The notes under the pieces were generated by a model. It searched no databases, was not told where the DNA came from, and worked only from the letters and a program-made list of their open reading frames with translations. From Deltaproteobacteria bacterium (GTDB lineage Bacteria > Desulfobacterota > SM23-61), in contig JAOUFX010000142.1 of assembly GCA_029857975.1 (NCBI GenBank), forward strand, positions 1-7,017: a DNA stretch of 7,017 nt. Reading direction: 5' to 3'. The position numbers and the translations under genes were made by a program. Below are positions 1-5,395 of the stretch, one piece after another; within the stretch, counting starts at the first letter, position 1; each line of letters begins with the position of its first letter.

Positions 1-25
1 AAATTTTAACCCTATGAAATATATG

Positions 26-77
26 TAAATTTAATAATTATAAATTTATTACGTGAACGAATAGTTTGGATACGAAT
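26..77. promoter_or_regulatory. AT-rich region with paired octamer palindromes upstream of the acyl-CoA dehydrogenase promoter
   Basis: Two exact copies of the self-complementary octamer TAAATTTA lie at 26-33 and 41-48, 15 bp apart. Two copies of ACGAAT follow at 57-62 and 72-77, also 15 bp apart. The second ACGAAT ends 4 bp before the -35 box of the promoter at 82-110. The whole stretch 1-81 is strongly AT-rich and has no gene. It could be an UP-element-like activating region or a regulator binding site, but short AT-only palindromes arise easily by chance in such sequence. No regulator is visible in the window. Confidence 0.25.
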
Positions 78-81
78 TTTC

Positions 82-110
82 TTGACATTTTTGAAGGCGT
101 TTTTTAGAAT
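82..110 (+). promoter_or_regulatory. Sigma-70 type promoter of the acyl-CoA dehydrogenase gene
   Basis: A perfect TTGACA (82-87) is followed after exactly 17 bp by TAGAAT (105-110), one mismatch from the TATAAT consensus. Transcription would be expected to start near 117, giving a leader of about 45 nt before the ATG at 162. The upstream region is AT-rich, as is usual for strong promoters. This is the clearest promoter in the window. Confidence 0.8.
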
Positions 111-150
111 GCGATACAAAGAATTCATAATGAAGGAACATCAAGCCCAA

Positions 151-156
151 AGGAGG
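151..156 (+). promoter_or_regulatory. Shine-Dalgarno of the acyl-CoA dehydrogenase
   Basis: AGGAGG lies 5 nt before the ATG at 162. It is a full-consensus ribosome binding site and fixes this start; the frame has no better upstream candidate. Confidence 0.85.
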
Positions 157-161
157 AAATC

Positions 162-2021
162 ATGAGCAACGGAACTTTTCCGATAAGCATGAGGGACATT
201 CGGTTCATTCTTTATGAACAATTAGGCATTGAACGGCTCTGCGAATTTGATAAGTTCAAGGATTTCTCCAAGGAAACTTTTGACATGGTTTTGGAAGAAG
301 GAGCCAAACTGGCGGCCGAAGTAATCGCTCCGCTGAATTCCATTGCGGATAAAGAAGGCTGCGTTTATGAGAAAGGGAAAGTAAAAGTTCCGGAGGCCTT
401 CCATGAAGCCTTCAAGAAATACTGCGAGGGCGGATGGATTGCCGCTTCAGTGGATACAGAAGCCGGGGGGCAGGGGCTGCCGGATTCTGTAGCCCTGGCG
501 GCCGCAGAGATGTTTGTGGGGGCGTCCGTTTCCTTCACTACCTACCCTGGTCTTACTCGGGGCGCCGCCAACCTGATTGAAAGTTTCGGAACACCGGAAC
601 AAAAGCAGCTGTATCTGGAGAAAATGTACAGCGGTCAGTGGACCGGCACAATGTGCTTGACCGAACCCCAGGCCGGGAGTGCCGTGGGCGATGTTAAATG
701 CCTGGCCAAAAAAGATGGGGATCATTATTTGATTCAGGGCACGAAGATCTTCATCACCGCCGGCGACCATAACCTGACGGAAAACATTATCCACGCCGTC
801 TTGGCCCGCACGGAAAATGCCCCCCCGGGAGTCAAAGGCTTAAGCCTCTTTATCGTGCCCAAGGTCCGGATCAACCTTGATGGATCCCTGGGAGAACCCA
901 ACGATGTAAATTGTGGCGGCATCGAGCACAAGATGGGGCTCAAGGGGTCTTCGACTTGCACCCTGAATTTCGGAGATGACAGGAAGTGTCACGGGTATAT
1001 TCTCGGGCAGGAGAATCAGGGCATCCAGCTCATGTTCCAGATGATGAACGAAGCCCGTCTGGGCGTGGGCCTGCAGGGTTTTGCCCTGGGGAATCTGGCT
1101 TACCTCTATGCCCTGAAATATGCCAAAGAACGCATCCAGGGGGTGGAAATCACGAAGATGAGAGACCCCAACGCCCCCCGCGTGACGCTCATTAACCATC
1201 CCGATGTACGCCGGATGCTCATGACCATGAAAGCTTATGCCGAAGGTCTACGGGCGCTGATTTACCGCAGCGCCTACTACGCGGATTTGGCCAAGGTGGC
1301 CACGGACCCGAAGGAGAAAGAATATTGCGAAAACATGATCGATCTCCTGATCCCTATCGTTAAGGCTTATTCGACAGACATAGCCTTCCGCCTCACCGAA
1401 TGGGCCATCCAGGTCCACGGGGGGTATGGATACTGTGGCGAATACCCCGTGGAACAGCTCTGCCGGGACGTGAAGATCACTTCCATTTACGAAGGGACCA
1501 ACGGCATCCAGGCCATGGACTTAGTAGGCCGCAAATTATCCCTGAAAAAGGGAGCCTTAATCATGGGCTGGATGAAAGAAGTCAACGAGTTCGTAGAGAA
1601 GCATAAAGCCCATCCAGTTTTTGGGCCGGCGATCGCCCAGCTGGAACAGGCGAAGAATACGCTGGTCAATGTTTCCATGCACTTCGCCAAGGTCGCGGCC
1701 GGAGGAGACCCGCTCTACGCGATGCTCCATGCTTGCCCGTACCTGGAACTTTTTGGAGAAGTGGAGCTGGCCTACCTTCTCCTCGACCAGGCGATCATTG
1801 CGCAGAATAAACTCCAAGACATCTATCAGAAGGCCGGGGCAACCACGGACGAGGCCAAGGGCAAAGTCAGGGAAGAGCAAGCCGAGGCTGCCTTCTACAG
1901 CGGCAAGGTCTATACCGCCGAATTTTTCGTCAACAATATTCTTCCGAAGGTTCAATCTACCGCCACGACTATTCTCAGCGGCAACCGCAGCGCCCTGGCG
2001 ATTCCAGAGGCGGCGTTTTAA
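162..2021 (+). CDS. Acyl-CoA dehydrogenase, long form (about 600 residues) with extra N- and C-terminal domains
   Basis: A 619-residue flavoprotein that should oxidise an acyl-CoA to the trans-2-enoyl-CoA and pass electrons to electron-transfer flavoprotein; probably cytoplasmic. Order seen: a short N-terminal extension (about 3-40) typical of the long family, the helical N domain (about 40-160), the central beta domain with the FAD/substrate signature CLTEPQAGS (165-173) and FITAGDH (197-203), then the C-terminal helical domain with YEGTNGIQ (443-450). E444 in that motif aligns with the catalytic base Glu of medium- and short-chain dehydrogenases. Residues about 475-605 match the extra C-terminal domain of long bacterial enzymes. 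This class includes DmdC (methylmercaptopropionyl-CoA dehydrogenase) and Pseudomonas FadE1/FadE2-like proteins, so substrate cannot be read from the sequence. It appears monocistronic, with its own promoter and terminator. No ETF, thiolase or hydratase gene is beside it. All core motifs are intact. Confidence 0.93.
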   Translation: MSNGTFPISMRDIRFILYEQLGIERLCEFDKFKDFSKETFDMVLEEGAKLAAEVIAPLNSIADKEGCVYEKGKVKVPEAFHEAFKKYCEGGWIAASVDTEAGGQGLPDSVALAAAEMFVGASVSFTTYPGLTRGAANLIESFGTPEQKQLYLEKMYSGQWTGTMCLTEPQAGSAVGDVKCLAKKDGDHYLIQGTKIFITAGDHNLTENIIHAVLARTENAPPGVKGLSLFIVPKVRINLDGSLGEPNDVNCGGIEHKMGLKGSSTCTLNFGDDRKCHGYILGQENQGIQLMFQMMNEARLGVGLQGFALGNLAYLYALKYAKERIQGVEITKMRDPNAPRVTLINHPDVRRMLMTMKAYAEGLRALIYRSAYYADLAKVATDPKEKEYCENMIDLLIPIVKAYSTDIAFRLTEWAIQVHGGYGYCGEYPVEQLCRDVKITSIYEGTNGIQAMDLVGRKLSLKKGALIMGWMKEVNEFVEKHKAHPVFGPAIAQLEQAKNTLVNVSMHFAKVAAGGDPLYAMLHACPYLELFGEVELAYLLLDQAIIAQNKLQDIYQKAGATTDEAKGKVREEQAEAAFYSGKVYTAEFFVNNILPKVQSTATTILSGNRSALAIPEAAF

Positions 2022-2045
2022 CCTTTAACAAGTTTCCTTAATTGG

Positions 2046-2081
2046 AAGAGGTGGTCTCGTAAAGGAGCCACCTCTTTTTTT
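2046..2081 (+). terminator. Intrinsic terminator of the acyl-CoA dehydrogenase gene
   Basis: AAGAGGTGG (2046-2054) pairs with CCACCTCTT (2068-2076). The stem continues across a bulged T (2055) with CTC (2056-2058) pairing GAG (2065-2067), closing a 6-nt loop. A run of T (2076-2081) follows directly. It starts 24 bp after the stop codon and reads on the plus strand, so it should end the dehydrogenase transcript. Confidence 0.88.
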
Positions 2082-2105
2082 ATTTTTAATGTTGACCTAA
2101 AGTGA

Positions 2106-2171
2106 GCGATTTTTTTACGCCCCAGAGATCTCAGAGAATAATTTTCCTCTGGGCCCTCTGTGGTGAATCGC
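2106..2171. repeat. Imperfect palindromic intergenic element with CAGAG/CTCTG core
   Basis: The outer arms GCGATT (2106-2111) and AATCGC (2166-2171) are exact inverted copies. Inside them 2118-2127 pairs with 2156-2165 (ten positions, one mismatch, one G-T). Inside that CAGAG (2132-2136) pairs with CTCTG (2147-2151). The minus strand of the right arm contains TTCACCACAGAG (2156-2167), found again exactly at 5208-5219. The layout, a long nested imperfect hairpin in non-coding DNA with a second partial copy nearby, resembles a dispersed palindromic repeat (REP/MITE-like). A T run at 2173-2178 means it might also act as a second terminator behind 2046-2081. Confidence 0.6.
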
Positions 2172-2280
2172 CTTTTTTAGGGTTGAGGAATAAGCCGCAG
2201 ATGGTCTTTTTACGGGCTGCCATTTTGGACTTGCATCAGGGGGCAAAATATCCCTTAATGAAAAGGAAAGAAATCATCAC

Positions 2281-2285
2281 AGGAG
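2281..2285 (+). promoter_or_regulatory. Shine-Dalgarno of the EamA-domain protein
   Basis: AGGAG lies 7 nt before the ATG at 2293 and supports that start. I could not identify a convincing promoter between the palindrome at 2106-2171 and this site. TTGGAC at 2225-2230 has only poor -10 candidates downstream. Confidence 0.7.
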
Positions 2286-2292
2286 TTATTCC

Positions 2293-2709
2293 ATGAAGCT
2301 CATAATCTTTTTGTTGCTGACGACTTTATTCTGGGGGATGGCGGCGATCTTCGATAAGTTGGCTCTGGGAAAAACCAGTCCCTTCACCGGCATGATGGTT
2401 CGGCAATTCATCCTGACCGGAATCTTGCTTGCCGTCGGCGTTGGCAGCGGCCGGTTGGGGAATTTGGGAACTCTGGACGGGCGTTCCATCGTTCTCTTCG
2501 GATTGAGTGGAATCTGCGGCGGTGCGGCGGGGCTTTGGACCTACTACCATGCTCTACGGTTGGGTGGAGCGTCGCTGGTCGTGCCGATTACGGCCACCTA
2601 TCCATTAATCGCTGTCTTGTTGAGTTGGCTGATTTTACAGGAGAGTCTAACCGTTTCCCGCATCATCGGGACAGCCTTGATCGTTCTGGGGGTGTGGTTG
2701 GTCAAATAA
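2293..2709 (+). CDS. EamA-like (drug/metabolite transporter superfamily) small membrane protein, single domain
   Basis: A 138-residue, very hydrophobic protein with five likely membrane segments at roughly 3-20, 32-51, 64-84, 93-115 and 122-137. The C-terminal half carries the family pattern: GGASLVVPITATYP (91-104), then LILQESLT (113-120), then a last helix ending GVWLVK. Typical EamA transporters are about 300 residues with two such domains. This one has a single domain, like the short COG2510-type proteins, and would have to work as a dimer if it transports. The substrate cannot be inferred. The start is fixed by AGGAG 7 nt upstream. It is convergent with topA, with only 62 bp between stop codons and no clear hairpin terminator. 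The first TM segment and the closing helix are both intact, so it does not look like a broken fragment of a longer gene. Confidence 0.85.
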   Translation: MKLIIFLLLTTLFWGMAAIFDKLALGKTSPFTGMMVRQFILTGILLAVGVGSGRLGNLGTLDGRSIVLFGLSGICGGAAGLWTYYHALRLGGASLVVPITATYPLIAVLLSWLILQESLTVSRIIGTALIVLGVWLVK

Positions 2710-2713
2710 AACA

Positions 2714-2770
2714 GGCGATAGGTAATAGGCTATAGGCGATACACTAACGACTAAAGATTTAGGGCTACCG
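2714..2770. repeat. Degenerate tandem array of 7-bp units between convergent genes
   Basis: Four adjacent heptamers are clear on the plus strand: GGCGATA (2714-2720), GGTAATA (2721-2727), GGCTATA (2728-2734) and GGCGATA (2735-2741). After 1 bp, further 7-mers keep the spacing with weaker similarity: ACTAACG (2743-2749), ACTAAAG (2750-2756), ATTTAGG (2757-2763) and GCTACCG (2764-2770). The array fills nearly all the 62 bp between the EamA gene and topA. The first four units are solid. The continuation is suggestive only. No intrinsic terminator is recognisable here for either gene. Confidence 0.6.
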
Positions 2771-2771
2771 A

Positions 2772-5189
2772 TTAATTTTTTCTTGTTCTCTTCTCCGCTG
2801 CTTTTTCTTTCTTCATGGAGGGCTTTTCCTCTTGCTCCTCGGGAGTCTCCCTTCCTTCGCGATGGGCGGAGGTCAATTTTTTGGTGTAACGGCACTTCGG
2901 GTAACTACTGCAAGCGATAAATTGGCCAAAACGCCCTTGGCGATAGACCAGCGGAGAGCCACACTGCTCACAATTCTCGCCGGTAAGGGCGGATGGGGCG
3001 GCCTCAGCCCCCTTTCCAGATGGAGCGATCTTCTTCGTGTTCTTACACGTAGGGTAATTGGAACAGGCCAAAAATTTTCCGAAGCGCCCGGTTTTGATGA
3101 CCATGGAAGCTCCGCATTTCTCGCAGACCTCTGAGCTTATCTCGTCTTGAGCCACTTCGAGCTTCCCCTCTCCGTTGATCAGCATCTTTTTCGTGTTCTT
3201 ACACTTGGGGTAATTGGAGCAGGCCAGGAATTTTCCGAAGCGTCCTGCCTTGGTGACCATGGAAGCGCCGCACTTCTCGCAAGTCTCTTGAACGGGTTCT
3301 TCCTGGACAATCTCGATCCCTCCGGCTCCATTACGCTGGAACTCTTTGGTATTTTTGCATTCGGGGTAATTGGAACAGGCCAAAAATTGGCCATGCCGAC
3401 CGAGTTTGATGACCATGGGTGCGCCGCATTTTTCGCAACGCAGCTCCGTGGGGACCCCTTTCCCTTTTATATCCTGCATTTCCACCTTGGCTTTTTCCAG
3501 GTCCTTTTGAAAGGGTTCATAAAAATCCTCCAGAGCCTGCACCCAGGGCAACTGTCCTTCTTCCACTTTGTCCAGCTCGTCCTCCATTTGCGCTGTGAAT
3601 TGCACGTCGAGGATAACCGGGAAATTCTCAACCAATAAATCCGAAACCAGGCATCCCAGTTCCGTGGGGTAGAGCCGGCCTTTCTCCTTGGCGACATATT
3701 CCCTTTCCTGAATATTGTCAAGGATTGTGGCATAGGTTGACGGGCGACCGATCCCTTTTTCCTCGAGCTCCTTGATTAAGGTGGCTTCCGTATATCGCGG
3801 TGGCGGTTGGGTGAAGTGCTGCTCCGGGATTATGTTGAGGGGTTTTAATCCCTCGCCAACGGAGAGGTCCGGAAGCTTTCCTTCTTCCTGGTTTTCCTTT
3901 TCCGATTCCGAGTTTTCATCGGCGGTTTCGATGTACAGGGTCATAAAGCCCGGGAAGAGCAGGATGGATCCACTGGCGCGGAATAGGTATTTCCCCGCCT
4001 GGATATCTACCGAGGTCTGATCGTATACCGCCGGGTTCATCTGGCAGGCTACAAAGCGGTTCCAGATGAGATCATAAAGGGCGAACTGATCTTTATTAAG
4101 GAAGGGTCTCAGGGTTTCCGGATTACGAGTCACGGAAGTAGGGCGGATCGCCTCGTGGGCTTCCTGGGCCGTCTTGCGGCTCTTGTAAAAATTAGGTTTC
4201 TCGGGTAAATAATCGGGTCCGAATTTTTCGACAATGAACTGGCGCACGTCTTGCACTGCCTCTGGAGAAATGCGTACCGAGTCCGTGCGCATGTACGTAA
4301 TCAAACCTACCGGGCCTTCTTGCCCAACCTCGACTCCTTCATACAGCCTTTGAGCCAAAGACATGGTCTTCTTGGCGGTAAAGCGCAGCTTACGCCAAGC
4401 CTCTTGCTGGAGTTGGCTGGTGATATAGGGTGGAGGGGGGTTTTTCCGGCGTTCTTTCCTTTCGATTTCTTTTACGGAAAAAGAGCAGAGCGACAGGTCT
4501 TGGAGGATGGCCTGCGCCTCCTCTTCCTTTTTAATCTCAGCCTTTTTGGAATCGATTCGCGCCAAGGTAGCCTTAAAAGAAGGGGGAGAATTCCCTTCGA
4601 GAAGGGCCTGGATTGTCCAGTACTCCTGGGGTACGAAAGACTGTATTTCCTTCTCCCTTTCGCAAAGGAGGCGGACAGCAACGGATTGGACCCGTCCCGC
4701 GCTCAAGCCTCGCCGGACTTTGTCCCAGAGAAGAGGACTGATCAGGTATCCTACCAAGCGATCAAGAATGCGGCGGGCTTGTTGAGCTTCGTATTTATCT
4801 TTATCCAAACGTTCGGGTTTAAGGATCGCTTCCCGCACGCTGCGGGCGGTAATCTCGTTAAACAGAACCCGGTGAATCTTTTTCGGCGGCCGCTTTAATT
4901 CTTCAGCGATATGCCAGGCAATGGCTTCTCCTTCCCGGTCGGGATCCGTCGCCAGATAAATGGAATCCACCTTTTCCGCTGCCTTTTTAATCTCTTTCAG
5001 AACCTTGATCTTTCCTTTAATGACCTGGTACTGGGGCATAAAACCGTTTTCGATATCAACTCCTAAACGGCTTTCCGGAAGATCTTTAACATGCCCCACC
5101 GATGCTTTGATGACATAATCATCTTTAAGGTAATTAGCAATCGTCCGGGCCTTGGCCGGTGATTCGACGATGATCAACGACTTGGACAT
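2772..5189 (-). CDS. topA: DNA topoisomerase I (type IA) with four zinc ribbons
   Basis: An 805-residue enzyme that relaxes negatively supercoiled DNA by cutting one strand and holding the 5' end on tyrosine. The Toprim domain is at about 3-115, with E9 in VESPAKA and the acidic set D82, D84, E86 in TDPDREGE. SAGRVQS (163-169) lies in the core, the nucleophile is Y299 in GLITYMRTDS, and EAHEAIRPT (343-351) and GIGRPSTYATI (479-489) are further conserved core motifs. Four C-x2-C-x16-C-x5-C zinc ribbons follow (first cysteines C585, C637, C689, C740); E. coli TopA has three. A highly charged, lysine-rich tail (about 775-805) ends the protein. All catalytic residues are present. AGGAG lies 5 nt before the ATG. 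It is transcribed behind dprA across a 206-bp repeat-bearing gap, so it may have its own promoter. Confidence 0.98.
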   Translation of the reverse strand: MSKSLIIVESPAKARTIANYLKDDYVIKASVGHVKDLPESRLGVDIENGFMPQYQVIKGKIKVLKEIKKAAEKVDSIYLATDPDREGEAIAWHIAEELKRPPKKIHRVLFNEITARSVREAILKPERLDKDKYEAQQARRILDRLVGYLISPLLWDKVRRGLSAGRVQSVAVRLLCEREKEIQSFVPQEYWTIQALLEGNSPPSFKATLARIDSKKAEIKKEEEAQAILQDLSLCSFSVKEIERKERRKNPPPPYITSQLQQEAWRKLRFTAKKTMSLAQRLYEGVEVGQEGPVGLITYMRTDSVRISPEAVQDVRQFIVEKFGPDYLPEKPNFYKSRKTAQEAHEAIRPTSVTRNPETLRPFLNKDQFALYDLIWNRFVACQMNPAVYDQTSVDIQAGKYLFRASGSILLFPGFMTLYIETADENSESEKENQEEGKLPDLSVGEGLKPLNIIPEQHFTQPPPRYTEATLIKELEEKGIGRPSTYATILDNIQEREYVAKEKGRLYPTELGCLVSDLLVENFPVILDVQFTAQMEDELDKVEEGQLPWVQALEDFYEPFQKDLEKAKVEMQDIKGKGVPTELRCEKCGAPMVIKLGRHGQFLACSNYPECKNTKEFQRNGAGGIEIVQEEPVQETCEKCGASMVTKAGRFGKFLACSNYPKCKNTKKMLINGEGKLEVAQDEISSEVCEKCGASMVIKTGRFGKFLACSNYPTCKNTKKIAPSGKGAEAAPSALTGENCEQCGSPLVYRQGRFGQFIACSSYPKCRYTKKLTSAHREGRETPEEQEEKPSMKKEKAAEKRTRKN
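2892..3437 (-). repeat. Four in-frame zinc-ribbon repeats in topA, period 156 bp
   Basis: The four ribbons are spaced 52, 52 and 51 codons apart and the repetition is visible in the DNA itself. GTAATTGG recurs on the plus strand at 3054, 3210 and 3366, exactly 156 bp apart, with a diverged copy at 2901. The second and third ribbons from the C-terminal end are especially alike: I count about 13 differences over 78 bp between 3054-3131 and 3210-3287. Such nucleotide-level similarity suggests fairly recent internal duplication or gene conversion between ribbons. Confidence 0.85.
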
Positions 5190-5194
5190 TCCAT

Positions 5195-5199
5195 CTCCT
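5195..5199 (-). promoter_or_regulatory. Shine-Dalgarno of topA
   Basis: On the minus strand GAGGAG ends 5 nt before the ATG at 5189, which fixes the start. It is about 9 bp from the CACAGAG element at 5208-5236, so that element lies in the topA leader if transcription starts upstream of it. Confidence 0.75.
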
Positions 5200-5207
5200 C
5201 TAATTTT

Positions 5208-5236
5208 TTCACCACAGAGATCGCCGAGAACGCAGA
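5208..5236. repeat. Half copy of the CACAGAG intergenic element in front of topA
   Basis: TTCACCACAGAG at 5208-5219 is identical to the minus strand of 2156-2167 in the palindrome near the EamA gene. It is followed by ATC, GAGAA and GCAGAG, so CAGAG-like words recur along 5214-5236. The opposite arm of the palindrome is missing here. The exact 12-bp match between two non-coding sites 3 kb apart is unlikely to be chance and supports a dispersed repeat family. Confidence 0.55.
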
Positions 5237-5342
5237 GTTATAAATAAAAAGTTCAATTTTTCTTTCCATGTATCTTTGGCCATCTCCATGATTTGCTATA
5301 AAAATGAATTTTCGTTACCCAGTGCCTATATAATAAAAAAAC

Positions 5343-5370
5343 TTGAAACTCGTAACCCGAAACCCGAAAC
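5343..5370. repeat. Tandem array of 7-bp units downstream of dprA
   Basis: Read on the minus strand from 5370 the units are GTTTCGG, GTTTCGG, GTTACGA and GTTTCAA, four adjacent heptamers, then GTTT running into a T tract. The first two are identical and the others differ by two or three bases. The array starts 25 bp after the dprA stop. It shares the 7-bp period, but not the sequence, of the array at 2714-2770. Confidence 0.7.
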
Positions 5371-5395
5371 TTTTTTTCTGTTCTTGGGGGCCATC

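Larger units (their letters stand above)
5190..5395. other. dprA-topA intergenic gap, gene-free and repeat-bearing
   Basis: These 206 bp are AT-rich and hold no credible coding region. They contain the topA ribosome binding site, a half CACAGAG element (5208-5236) and a 7-bp-repeat array (5343-5370). On the minus strand a weak promoter-like pair can be drawn: TTACGA (5350-5355), 17 bp, TATATA (5327-5332). The -35 match is poor and it would sit inside the repeat array, so I do not call it. No hairpin terminator is seen after dprA. Confidence 0.6.

Noticed and set aside
2225..2254. Promoter for the EamA gene using TTGGAC at 2225
   Set aside because: The -10 candidates at allowed spacing (AATATC, TATCCC) are poor matches.
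2102..2296. 64-codon plus-strand frame in the gap before the EamA gene
   Set aside because: It runs through the palindrome, has no ribosome binding site and overlaps the EamA start; composition does not look coding.
2714..2770. CRISPR-like array
   Set aside because: Units are 7 bp with no spacers, and no cas genes are present.
3147..3638. 163-codon plus-strand frame opposite the topA zinc-ribbon region
   Set aside because: Its apparent internal repeats (VIGTGQ-like segments) are just the antisense reading of the repeated zinc ribbons.
4251..4898. 215-codon open frame on the plus strand opposite topA
   Set aside because: It lies wholly antisense to the topA core that has all the expected catalytic motifs, and has no ribosome binding site or recognisable domain. 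Long antisense frames are common opposite GC-richer genes.
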